In this document: piece after piece, positions 29,201 through 36,439 of the stretch
How positions within the stretch are numbered: the stretch's first letter is position 1
Layout of the letters: each line of letters begins with the position of its first letter
Assembly (NCBI GenBank): GCA_900318665.1
Contig: ONLQ01000006.1
Span: 30,505-94,504 of the forward strand
From: an uncultured Bacteroidales bacterium
GTDB taxonomy: Bacteria > Bacteroidota > Bacteroidia > Bacteroidales > P3
Length of the DNA stretch: 64,000 bases
Reading direction: 5' to 3'
Notes under the pieces: model-generated
What the model was told of the DNA's origin: nothing
Databases searched by the model: none
The model's input: only the letters and a program-made list of their open reading frames with translations
Position numbers and translations under genes: made by a program

Positions 29201-29606
29201 GTCGGAAGGATACCACACGCTCACCCTCAAGGCGTGGAACATCTACAACTACTCCAACAGCAGCACCATACGTTTCTACGTGCATCGCAAGAGCGAGTCG
29301 GCCATCACCCTTTTCGGCGGCTTGCCCAATCCCGCACGCCACAGCACGCAACTGCGAATCGAGCATAATATGCCCGACCGTGTGGCTAAAGCCGAGATAA
29401 ACATCTACAACCACCGTGGACAGTTGGTGCGCACCTTCGAGCCTGCTGTTGTAGAAGGCTCGTATGTCGTTGGCCCCATTCGTTGGGACTTCACCAATGC
29501 GGCAGGCATACCGCTGCCTAACGGCATCTATGTGGCACACCTGCGCCTCAAAACCACCGATGGCGAAGAAATGCTGAAGACCTCGAAAATCGTTAAAATA
29601 CAATAA
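26259..29606 (+). CDS. porU: T9SS sortase PorU (gingipain-like C25 protease)
   Basis: The 1115-residue protein has a signal peptide (cleavage near VVAQ, about residue 21), an N-terminal region typical of PorU (SGTWHKMAVEREGVYRV), and a C25 peptidase domain. The catalytic His635 lies in NYIGHGS and Cys669 in STCTYGKYD, 34 residues apart as in gingipain-type enzymes. RPIHHIERFN and the C-terminal sorting-like domain (NGIYVAHLRLKTTDGEEMLKT) follow. PorU removes the C-terminal signal of T9SS cargo at the cell surface and joins the cargo to A-LPS. porV is immediately downstream, its known partner in the attachment complex. Confidence 0.95.
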   Translation: MIKHILSLTLLTVLCQLVVAQNYPTQSVLSSGTWHKMAVEREGVYRVGVEQLSSLAGAAVRNVAVYGHTGGMLGETNQVSDINDLIPIPIWVSDANGNGVFDAGDYLLFYAEEASVWRYDAQRERFAYQRHAYANENYYYITTTASSSAHIDSTATASVSGVKVANYTAVAVHDNDLVNANGSGRIYVGEKFSSSVSSRTITMSLPSSVSGTLKCRYAFATLNAPQTSLRLSLGQQRDDHALPYEMGYYEFEKDYTVSNSASLNFTVTFSASATQATGYLDYIEINAVAPLSHSAGQQVYRFFPADGDVYYALASGNDVRLWDVSDAYHIHEILPKRDGGNACFELSEGEAHRVVAFNGSWLSPKNIEPITNQNLHGLNDVEYVIVSHKKYMSQAERLADMHRINDMLTVAVVCDEDIYNEFSSGKQDPMAVRSLMRMLWSRAEADPVVRQPRYLLLFGKGSYDNRNIERLGETTVVTYETQNSFHETGSFVSDDYFCYLENGESGQSGESMDISVGRLPARTVDEAEHFVDKIIGYVNRSDMQQDDVRGDWRTYVALLADDADPSSPGDSLFAHSAEDLANAIKASHPLLNIERIYADAYVQQSGAIGSYYPDVNNALKKRMDYGCLLLNYIGHGSMQYIGSERYVSFSDISGYRNQRQLAFLVTSTCTYGKYDVPGETCGSEYMLLADGGVVGCISAARPIHHIERFNTDLCSTILTRGMSVGEALRTAKNRTNVSHSIALLGDPAIRLSLPEDNVVVTSINQREVAEGRPDTATALSKVVIAGEIQDGTGTLVSDFDGHIYATVFDREVEVKTLANDNEGTEVRFKQQKSILFKGVADVVAGRFEYTFTVPRDIDFTYAPGRISHYARSSQNDAAGSFADLYFGGFDTTATFDVCRPNIRLYLNDPNFRDGGTTDESPILHAILTDSVGINAVGSGLGHDITAILDGKGSTVSVLNDFYEQDIADSRGGSLRYELSNLSEGYHTLTLKAWNIYNYSNSSTIRFYVHRKSESAITLFGGLPNPARHSTQLRIEHNMPDRVAKAEINIYNHRGQLVRTFEPAVVEGSYVVGPIRWDFTNAAGIPLPNGIYVAHLRLKTTDGEEMLKTSKIVKIQ

Positions 29607-29671
29607 AAGACCATTTAAGGCGTTTATTTTTAATATCTGATTAACACCCACACTGCGAACATACATATAAA

Positions 29672-30877
29672 ATGAAAGAGAGACTGATAAAAAACTTAAT
29701 GTTTATTGTGCTGACAGTCATGCTGTTTGGTAATATGGCAAACGCACAGGTCAGCGAGACCGGACAGTCGGGCAAGAATTATATCTCCACGGGTATGCCA
29801 ATACTCCTTATCGCTCCCGATGCGCGCGCTGGCGCTATGGGCGATGTCGGAGCAGCCTCTACCCCCGATGCCTATTCCGCACACTGGAACAATGCAAAAT
29901 TCGCTTTCATCGAGAACTCTATGGGCATTAGCACCACCTATACGCCTTGGCTGCGCAACCTCGGCGTAGGCGATATGAACCTGCTATATCTTGGTGGCTA
30001 TGCCCACATCAACAAGCGTAGCGCATTGGCACTGTCGCTAACCTATTTCTCGCTTGGCGAGATAGAGCGTACCAATGAGTTTGGCGACTCGCAGGGCAAT
30101 ATGCACCCCAACGAGTTTGCCGTCGATGCTACCTATGCCATGCGTTTGGGCGACAACTTCTCTATTGCTGCTTCTGGGCGACTGAACCATTCTGACCTTA
30201 CTAACGGGCAGGATGTGGAGACGCAGACCACCAAGCCAGCCAACAGCCTTGCCGCCGATTTCGGTATGTATTATCAAGAGGCAGTGGAGAAAGTCGGTGT
30301 GGTGGCAGCAGGCTTGATGATTAGCAACCTCGGTGCCAAACTTTCCTATTCCGACGACGACACCCGCAAGGAGTTCCTTCCCGCCAACCTTCGTCTCGGT
30401 GGCCGCCGCACCCTCAACAACCATACCTACAACCAAGTGAGCGCTATGATAGACATCAACAAACTGCTGGTCCCCACGCCTCCAAAACAACAAGAAGGTG
30501 AGAGCGACAACGACTACAAGCAGCGCTACCTGGAATACACACAGATGGGTTCTGTGACTGGTGCTATACAGGCTCTCTATGATGCCCCCGGCGGTTTCGG
30601 TGAGAAATTCCAAGAATTGCAATTCTCCTTGGGAGCCGAATACTGGTACAACCACACTTTTGCTGTCCGTGCTGGCTATTTCTTCGAGCATGAGAACAAA
30701 GGCGGACGCCGCTATCTTACTGTTGGCGGTGGCATAAAGTACAACGTGTTCACCATCGACCTTTCCTATCTTGTGCCCACCACCAAGTTCAGCACCAATC
30801 CGCTTTCCAATACTATAAGAATCTCGCTCAGCGTGGATTTCAACCGCACTGAAAAACACGAGGTGACGGCGGAATAA
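29672..30877 (+). CDS. porV: T9SS outer-membrane protein PorV (LptO)
   Basis: The 401-residue protein has a signal peptide (to about residue 25) and the PorV signature: GMPILLIAPDARAGAMGDVG and STPDAYSAHWNNAKFAF, followed by a FadL-like beta-barrel ending in RISLSVDFNR. PorV shuttles T9SS cargo from the translocon to PorU. The gene follows porU by 65 bp and precedes ispF, an order I recall from Porphyromonas as well. Confidence 0.95.
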   Translation: MKERLIKNLMFIVLTVMLFGNMANAQVSETGQSGKNYISTGMPILLIAPDARAGAMGDVGAASTPDAYSAHWNNAKFAFIENSMGISTTYTPWLRNLGVGDMNLLYLGGYAHINKRSALALSLTYFSLGEIERTNEFGDSQGNMHPNEFAVDATYAMRLGDNFSIAASGRLNHSDLTNGQDVETQTTKPANSLAADFGMYYQEAVEKVGVVAAGLMISNLGAKLSYSDDDTRKEFLPANLRLGGRRTLNNHTYNQVSAMIDINKLLVPTPPKQQEGESDNDYKQRYLEYTQMGSVTGAIQALYDAPGGFGEKFQELQFSLGAEYWYNHTFAVRAGYFFEHENKGGRRYLTVGGGIKYNVFTIDLSYLVPTTKFSTNPLSNTIRISLSVDFNRTEKHEVTAE

Positions 30878-30907
30878 GCAACATCTTTTATTTTACATTC
30901 ATCTGCT

Positions 30908-31375
30908 ATGAGAATAGGCATAGGCTATGATGTTCACAAACTCCAGGAAGGTCTGCCTCTCTGGATTGGCGGAATACGCATTGAACATACCAAAGGCCTT
31001 GTGGGGCACAGCGATGCCGACGTGCTTATCCATGCTATTTGCGACGCGTTGCTGGGTGCTGCCGCTTTGGGTGACATAGGAAAGCATTTCCCTGATACCG
31101 ACCCGGCATACAAAGGCATTGACAGCAAGGTGTTGCTGCGCCATGTGTGCCAACTGATTAAAGACAACGGCTATACTATCGGTAATGTGGATAGCATCGT
31201 TGCCGCACAGAAACCGAAACTGATGCCTCATATCATGCAGATGCGGCAGACCCTTGCTGACTGCATGGGAGTCGATGTGTCGCAGGTGTCGGTAAAGGCT
31301 ACCACTACCGAGCATCTGGGCTTCGAGGGTCGCGAAGAGGGTATTTCCGCTCAGGCAGTGGCTCTTTTGAATTGA
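30908..31375 (+). CDS. ispF: 2-C-methyl-D-erythritol 2,4-cyclodiphosphate synthase
   Basis: The 155-residue protein matches IspF throughout: [12 protein letters not shown] with metal-binding Asp8 and His10, [17 protein letters not shown], and [13 protein letters not shown]. IspF makes the cyclic diphosphate in the MEP isoprenoid pathway in the cytoplasm; it normally works as a trimer. It lies 30 bp downstream of porV and is probably in the same transcript. Confidence 0.97.
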   Translation: MRIGIGYDVHKLQEGLPLWIGGIRIEHTKGLVGHSDADVLIHAICDALLGAAALGDIGKHFPDTDPAYKGIDSKVLLRHVCQLIKDNGYTIGNVDSIVAAQKPKLMPHIMQMRQTLADCMGVDVSQVSVKATTTEHLGFEGREEGISAQAVALLN

Positions 31376-31389
31376 AAAAAGGTTTCATA

Positions 31390-31674
31390 ATGGAACAGTA
31401 TAAAGGCAAAGAACAAGAATCGGCTGGCGTTGATGAGTTAGAGGACAGCGGTTGCAAACTGGTACTCTACAACGACGACGTTCATACCTTTGATTATGTG
31501 ATAAAGGCCCTTGTGGACATCTGCCGCCACACCACCGAACAGGCCGAGCAATGCGCCGTACTCGTACACTGCTATGGCAAATGCATTGTCAAGACAGGCG
31601 GTTATTCCGACCTCTTGCCGATGCATACCGCTCTACTAAACAAACAACTGACTTCGGAACTTGTGGAAGGATAA
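31390..31674 (+). CDS. clpS: ClpS-like adaptor
   Basis: The ATG at 31390 is preferred; an in-frame TTG at 31372 overlaps the end of ispF and is a less likely start. The 94-residue protein has the ClpS core: VLYNDDVHTFDYVIKALVDI, then HTTEQAEQCAVLVHCYGKC. ClpS binds N-degron substrates and delivers them to ClpAP-type proteases. The variable acidic N-terminal tail is typical. No clp protease gene is in the window. Confidence 0.88.
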   Translation: MEQYKGKEQESAGVDELEDSGCKLVLYNDDVHTFDYVIKALVDICRHTTEQAEQCAVLVHCYGKCIVKTGGYSDLLPMHTALLNKQLTSELVEG

Positions 31675-31723
31675 CACCCCCGAAACAACGAATAGCCTAA
31701 ACACTCACAAAATCCAATATAAC

Positions 31724-32203
31724 ATGTCGCTCACATTCATTATCATAATTCTCATCATTGGGCTTGCGCTCATCACGCTTGAAATAGTTGTTCTGCCTGG
31801 CGGCATTGCTGGTGTCTTTGGCTTGCTGCTTATAGGCTTCGGTACATGGCAAACCTATCTGAACTATGGTCCTCATGCCGGTAGCATTGTGCTTGCAGGT
31901 TCTATAATCGTGTGCGTTGCAATGCTGGTCATACTGCTGAAAAGTCGCACGTGGAACAAATTCTCGCTCGAAGCAGAGTCCGATAGCAAAGTCAATCAGA
32001 TAGACCAGGCTTCTATCAACGTAGGCGCCCGTGGCGTAACCATCGCACGCCTTGCCCCCACAGGCAAAGCCCTCATTGATGGCGAGCAGGTAGAAGTCCA
32101 TGCCGTCAACAAGTTCATCGACCCCGACCGTCCCATAGAGGTCATTGCCGTTGAAGGCTATCGTATCGATGTCAAAGAGATTGACGACGAGAGAGAGTTT
32201 TGA
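31724..32203 (+). CDS. NfeD-like membrane protein
   Basis: The start is at the ATG at 31724, which begins the first membrane segment; the frame is open further upstream but overlaps clpS. The 159-residue protein has two to three N-terminal TM segments (IIIILIIGLALITLEIVVLP, GVFGLLLIGFG, IVLAGSIIVCVAMLVILL) and a C-terminal OB-fold-like domain (VGARGVTIARLAPTGKALIDGE). NfeD proteins partner with flotillins in membrane microdomains. A flotillin-like floA gene follows 62 bp downstream, which supports the call. Confidence 0.9.
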   Translation: MSLTFIIIILIIGLALITLEIVVLPGGIAGVFGLLLIGFGTWQTYLNYGPHAGSIVLAGSIIVCVAMLVILLKSRTWNKFSLEAESDSKVNQIDQASINVGARGVTIARLAPTGKALIDGEQVEVHAVNKFIDPDRPIEVIAVEGYRIDVKEIDDEREF

Positions 32204-32265
32204 ATCGAGGATTGATGCTTTTCCTTATTTTCGGATTAATTAAATAACAAATAAATATCAATCAA

Positions 32266-33219
32266 ATGGAAACATTTATCACAGTAGCAGTATTTGTCGT
32301 TCTGCTTTTCTTGTTCCTCTACCTCTTTCCGGTAGGCATCTGGTTTCAGGCACTCATCTCTGGTGTCCACACCTCTATCGTGCAACTCTTTTTCATGCGT
32401 TTCCGCAAGGTTCCTCCTACGGTCATCGTTAATAACCTTATCTCTGCCTCTAAGGCTGGTCTGAAACTGACCTCCAATGAGTTGGAAGCCCACTATCTGG
32501 CGGGCGGACGTGTCGGTTCGGTGGTCAACGCGCTGATTTCTGCCGACAAGGCAAATATGAACCTCGATTTCAAGACCGCTACGGCTATCGACCTTGCAGG
32601 TCGCGATGTGCTTGAGGCTGTGAAGACCTCGGTCAACCCCAAGGTTATCGACACGCCTCCGGTGGCCTTGATTGCCAAAGCCCGTGTCACTGTGCGTACC
32701 AACATCAAGCAGTTAGTTGGTGGTGCTGGTGAAGAGACCATCTTGGCTCGCGTTGGCGAAGGTATCGTTACCTCTATCGGCTCAGCCGTAACCCACAAGC
32801 AGGTGCTCGAAAACCCCGACAGCATATCGAAACTCGTTCTCTCGAAAGGTTTGGATAGTGGTACTGCCTTTGAGATTCTCTCTATCGACATTGCCGACAT
32901 CGATGTCGGAAAGAACATTGGTGCACAACTGCAGATGGACCAGGCCAACGCTGACAAGAACATCGCTCAGGCCAAGGCCGAAGAGCGTCGTGCTATGGCT
33001 GTGGCTTCGGAGCAGGAAATGAAAGCCAAGGCCCAAGAGGCTCGTGCCCGCGTTATCGAGGCTGAAGCCGAAGTGCCCAAAGCAATGGCAGAAGCCTTCC
33101 GCAACGGCAACCTCGGCATCATGGACTACTATCGTATGAAGAATATCCAAGCCGACACCGATATGCGCGAAAGCATCTCTAAACCCGCAGGCAAACCCGC
33201 CACGCCCGCAGGCAAATAA
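32266..33219 (+). CDS. floA: flotillin-like protein FloA
   Basis: The 317-residue protein has an N-terminal membrane hairpin ([20 protein letters not shown]), a SPFH/band-7-like domain with the FloA features [19 protein letters not shown] and [11 protein letters not shown], and an Ala/Glu-rich helical tail ([20 protein letters not shown]) for oligomerisation. FloA scaffolds lipid microdomains. It pairs with the NfeD-like gene upstream. A strong terminator lies 19 bases downstream and closes the porU-floA cluster. Confidence 0.95.
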   Translation: METFITVAVFVVLLFLFLYLFPVGIWFQALISGVHTSIVQLFFMRFRKVPPTVIVNNLISASKAGLKLTSNELEAHYLAGGRVGSVVNALISADKANMNLDFKTATAIDLAGRDVLEAVKTSVNPKVIDTPPVALIAKARVTVRTNIKQLVGGAGEETILARVGEGIVTSIGSAVTHKQVLENPDSISKLVLSKGLDSGTAFEILSIDIADIDVGKNIGAQLQMDQANADKNIAQAKAEERRAMAVASEQEMKAKAQEARARVIEAEAEVPKAMAEAFRNGNLGIMDYYRMKNIQADTDMRESISKPAGKPATPAGK

Positions 33220-33238
33220 GGACAAATAAAACAAAGAG

Positions 33239-33275
33239 AAAGGCCTTGAAAGCAAAAACTTTCAAGGCCTTTTTT
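33239..33275 (+). terminator. intrinsic terminator after floA
   Basis: AAAGGCCTTGAAAG pairs with CTTTCAAGGCCTTT across a short A-rich loop and continues into a run of T. It may also serve the convergent SDR gene. Confidence 0.9.
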
Positions 33276-33339
33276 GATGGGGATGTTATGCTATCCGGAG
33301 CCTTCAGATTATACGGGACTTCCGGAAAATCCTTTACGC

Positions 33340-34098
33340 TTATCCTTCTCTGTAAATCACTGAGCCGCTGGCTTGGTGGGTGGCGAGGACCAACACCTCG
33401 GCAATCTGGACGTGCTTGGGTGCGGAGGCGGCGTAGAAAGCCACGTCGGCAATGTCGTCGCCTGTGAGGGGTTTGATGCCTTTATACACGCCTTCGGCAC
33501 GCTGTTGGTCGCCGTGGAAGCGGGTGACGCTGAAATTGGTTTCGACCAGGCCCGGCTTGATATTGGTAACACGCACGGCGGTGTCGGCAAGGTCAATGCG
33601 GAGACCGTCGCTGATAGTCTTGACGGCGGCTTTGGTGGCGCAATAGACGTTGCCTTTGGCGTATGCTGCATCGCCTGCCACACTGCCGATATTGATGACT
33701 TGGCCGCTGTTGCGCTCTACCATGCCCGGCACAATGTAGCGCGTCATGGTCAGAAGACCCTTAATGTTGGTGTCTATCATTATGTCCCAGTCTTCCATAT
33801 CGCCTTCGTGCTCTTTGTCGAGACCGAGTGCAAGACCAGCATTGTTGATAAGCACGTCAATATTGCGCCACTCCTGCGGAATGCTATCCACGGCGGCACG
33901 AGCAGCCTTGGCGTCGCGTACATCGAAAAGCAGTGTGAGCACATCGGCCCCCATGCCTTTCAGTTGGTCGGCAAGACTCTTGAGCAGGTCGGCTTTACGG
34001 CCTGTGATAATGATATTGTAGCCGCCTTGGGCAAATTTGCGGGCGCAAGCCTCGCCAATGCCGCTGGTGGCACCTGTGATTAATGCAATAGGTTTCAT
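33340..34098 (-). CDS. short-chain dehydrogenase/reductase, YdfG-like
   Basis: The 252-residue protein has the classical SDR motifs: TGATSGIGEA (cofactor-binding TGxxxGIG), NNAGLALG, the catalytic Ser in NIGSVAGDAAYAKG and YCATK. GRKADLL after the second strand suits NADP(H). The sequence, including GLALGLDKEHEGDMEDWD and PGLVETNFSVTRF, matches the group of NADP-dependent 3-hydroxy-acid (serine-type) dehydrogenases. It is the last gene of a minus-strand run that begins at purF, although gaps suggest more than one transcript. Confidence 0.9.
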   Translation of the reverse strand: MKPIALITGATSGIGEACARKFAQGGYNIIITGRKADLLKSLADQLKGMGADVLTLLFDVRDAKAARAAVDSIPQEWRNIDVLINNAGLALGLDKEHEGDMEDWDIMIDTNIKGLLTMTRYIVPGMVERNSGQVINIGSVAGDAAYAKGNVYCATKAAVKTISDGLRIDLADTAVRVTNIKPGLVETNFSVTRFHGDQQRAEGVYKGIKPLTGDDIADVAFYAASAPKHVQIAEVLVLATHQASGSVIYREG

Positions 34099-34137
34099 GG
34101 TTGTTTGACAGTTTGTTATCGTATTTCGACGGTAGTT

Positions 34138-34665
34138 CTATTCTATGTAAAATACTCTGTTTGGCTTTCTCGGTAGCGGAGCGGGGTTCTCGCCATCAAT
34201 ATATCCAAGGGCGCAGTGCCCAATGCCTTCCCATTCGCCTTCAATTCCGAGGTCGGCAAGTATCTGGCGCCCTTCCTCGGTCTCAAACTCCTGGCGGGCA
34301 CGGTGAATCCAGCAACTGCCGAGGCCAAGGTCGTGGGCGGCAAGCATAAGGTTGCCCATCACGAGACTACCATCATAAACGTGGTTAGGCTCGTCTTTCT
34401 TGGCAAGCACGATAAGCATGGCGGGAGCGCCATAGAAGGGGTCCACGTCGGCAGCATAGCCGCCAATCTGACGGTTCATCTCCATTATGCGGTCGCGCAT
34501 GGCGCGGTTGGTGACACTAATAATGATACAGTCCTGACGGTTCTTGCCACTGGCGGCATAGAGTCCGGCACGAATTATCTTGTCTATCAGTTCGCGAGGC
34601 ACTATAGTGTCCTTGTAGTGACGAATGCTGCGGCGCGACTCTATTTTGTCTAATACTTCGCTCAT
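34138..34665 (-). CDS. nitroreductase-family protein
   Basis: The ATG at 34665 (MSEVLDKIESRRSIRHYKD) is the sensible start; 21 further open codons upstream overlap the gap to the next gene and have no family similarity. The 175-residue protein has the FMN-binding RRSIR motif, AASGKNRQ, and LGSCWIHRARQEF near the C-terminal half. Family members use FMN and NAD(P)H to reduce nitro compounds, quinones or similar substrates. The real substrate is unknown. Confidence 0.9.
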   Translation of the reverse strand: MSEVLDKIESRRSIRHYKDTIVPRELIDKIIRAGLYAASGKNRQDCIIISVTNRAMRDRIMEMNRQIGGYAADVDPFYGAPAMLIVLAKKDEPNHVYDGSLVMGNLMLAAHDLGLGSCWIHRARQEFETEEGRQILADLGIEGEWEGIGHCALGYIDGENPAPLPRKPNRVFYIE

Positions 34666-34682
34666 AATATGGCTGTTATTGA

Positions 34683-35489
34683 CTAATTGGACCAAGTGAT
34701 GCGGATGGTGTAGGGCAGACTCTCGCACTCGACGGCAATGCTTTTCACACGACCTTTTTCGTCAAGAGTATAGGTGTATGCATCGTGTCCCGAGACTTCA
34801 ACTTCGTCCTTTATCAGATACTGATCGGTAGCGGGGAGATTCTTGGGCTGTGCGCCATAAAAACCTTTCGTTGCAAGTGCGTTCTCACCAGTGCCGCAGT
34901 CAGAGAATGGGAAAAGGTCATAGGAATAGTCTGTGAAAGTGTAGTCGGTTGTAATGTCGTAAGCGCCAACTTCGTGCGACGAATGTTTGTGGGTGTAGGT
35001 ACGCATCAGATTGCCATTCTGCCACACATGGAATACCGTGTCGCCCTCGCTGTAGATTTCGCGCACAATGTGATTGTCGGCATCATACTCGTAGTTGATT
35101 TGCGAATGGTCGCCACCATAACTTAACACCTCGCTGCGAACCAGGCCGCCCTCGAGGTTGAGCGTAGTGGATGAGTTATACGTTGAGGTGCAGACAATCT
35201 GGTTCTCGCTGTAAGAGTAACTGAAACTATAAGAATATTCATCGACGGTGCCTTTGCCGGTTGTGACGCTTCTTTTCGTCACACGGCCTTGCGCGTCATA
35301 CTCGTAAGTGGTTTCTCTGTCGTAGGGATAGTCCTCGATGCCATAGAGGGTCTCAACTTTCACAATACGGCCTTCCGTTGCCGATTGTTGCTGGTTGCTG
35401 TCCTTGTCATCGTCTTTGTTGCAAGAGGCAAAAAGCGTAAGCCCTGCAAAGGCTGCAGAGACTAATGAAAAAAAGAAATAATGTTTCAT
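34683..35489 (-). CDS. lipoprotein with YD-like repeats
   Basis: The 268-residue protein has a lipoprotein signal (LFASC, Cys23) followed by NKDDDKD, consistent with surface exposure. The mature part contains repeated units of the type YEYDAQGRVTKR, YEYDADNHIVRE and YTLDEKGRVKSI, similar to RHS/YD beta-repeat units. These usually form short beta-sheet or shell fragments. No enzyme motif was found and the function is unknown. It ends 17 bp before the nitroreductase start. Confidence 0.8.
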   Translation of the reverse strand: MKHYFFFSLVSAAFAGLTLFASCNKDDDKDSNQQQSATEGRIVKVETLYGIEDYPYDRETTYEYDAQGRVTKRSVTTGKGTVDEYSYSFSYSYSENQIVCTSTYNSSTTLNLEGGLVRSEVLSYGGDHSQINYEYDADNHIVREIYSEGDTVFHVWQNGNLMRTYTHKHSSHEVGAYDITTDYTFTDYSYDLFPFSDCGTGENALATKGFYGAQPKNLPATDQYLIKDEVEVSGHDAYTYTLDEKGRVKSIAVECESLPYTIRITWSN

Positions 35490-35512
35490 GATTGTATTGT
35501 TTTTGTTTTTAA

Positions 35513-35926
35513 TTACATTTTCGGGCGGAAGTCAATCATCACGCTCTGCTCGTCAAAGTGTATGTCTTGCAGTTCAATGCGATCCAACAGTTGCGCCAGT
35601 TGCGGATTTTTGCCAAGGCGCAGCAGAATGCGCGGGCCATCTAGTGGTTCAATCATGTCGCCTCCGGGCTGCTCTTTAGCCTTGGCGAGGGCTGTACGAA
35701 CCATAAACTCGATGCCTGTGCCACCGCCGTAGGAGAGATAGATGTTATCTCCCTCGATGCTGTCGATGGTGATGTCGAGGCCCACTGAGGTGGTTTTGAA
35801 GATGACATTCACTTCGTAACTGATGCGCGCCGTATGAGGACTGCCGCCGTAGCACATAGGCAGATGCTTGCCGGTCTTGGCAGCAATCATATTCTCTATT
35901 TCGTTGAAAGTCAGTTTTAGTTGCAT
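35513..35926 (-). CDS. conserved-looking hypothetical protein
   Basis: This 137-residue soluble protein has no signal peptide and no family I recognise. It alternates beta-type segments (ISYEVNVIFKTTSVGLDITI, IYLSYGGGTGIEFMV) with a helix (ALAKAKEQ). The start codon lies 12 bp downstream of the rlmH stop on the same strand, so it is probably cotranscribed with rlmH. The codon pattern and tight packing support a real gene. Confidence 0.75.
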   Translation of the reverse strand: MQLKLTFNEIENMIAAKTGKHLPMCYGGSPHTARISYEVNVIFKTTSVGLDITIDSIEGDNIYLSYGGGTGIEFMVRTALAKAKEQPGGDMIEPLDGPRILLRLGKNPQLAQLLDRIELQDIHFDEQSVMIDFRPKM

Positions 35927-35938
35927 TGTTTACAATAT

Positions 35939-36412
35939 TTACTCGTTGTGGTATTTTTCTCCTTTCAGTATCGTCATGGCTCGGTAGAGTTGCTCCACGA
36001 AGAATAGCCGCACCATTTGATGGGTTAGCGTCATGCGCGAGATAGACATCTTGTCGTGTGCAGAGGCGTAGATGCTTGGCGCAAAACCAAAGGCACCACC
36101 CACCACGAAAGCCAAAGTGCGTATGCCGCTGTTCATCTGCTTTTGCAGATATTGTGCAAATTCCATCGACGTGCGCTCCGTGCCGTGTTCGTCCAGCAGC
36201 ACTATGCGGTCGCAGCCCTCCAGTTTGCGCATCAGCAACTGTGCCTCGCGCTCCTTCATCTCGTCGGGCGAGGCGTTTTTCTGGTCGCGCAAAGCAGGTA
36301 TCACTTCCATCTCAAACTTGACATAATGCTTCAGCCGCCCGACATATTCGTCAATGCCTTGCTGCAGGTAACCTGTGTCGGTCTTTCCTACCACTATGAG
36401 GCGAATGGTCAT
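35939..36412 (-). CDS. rlmH: 23S rRNA (pseudouridine-1915-N3)-methyltransferase
   Basis: The 157-residue protein matches RlmH end to end: MTIRLIVVGKT at the start, LLDEHGTERTSMEFA, the AdoMet-binding knot with FVVGGAFGF, and the C-terminal MTLTHQMVRLFFVEQLYRA followed by YHNE. RlmH is a small SPOUT-fold dimer that methylates pseudouridine 1915 in helix 69 of 23S rRNA. The gene starts 27 bp after the purF stop on the same strand. Confidence 0.97.
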   Translation of the reverse strand: MTIRLIVVGKTDTGYLQQGIDEYVGRLKHYVKFEMEVIPALRDQKNASPDEMKEREAQLLMRKLEGCDRIVLLDEHGTERTSMEFAQYLQKQMNSGIRTLAFVVGGAFGFAPSIYASAHDKMSISRMTLTHQMVRLFFVEQLYRAMTILKGEKYHNE

Positions 36413-36439
36413 GGCTGAAAGATTATGTTGTAGCGATAC

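Noticed and set aside
28350-29666. 438-codon open frame on the minus strand opposite the 3' half of porU.
   Set aside because: PorU has intact catalytic and C-terminal domains there; the antisense frame has no recognisable protein.
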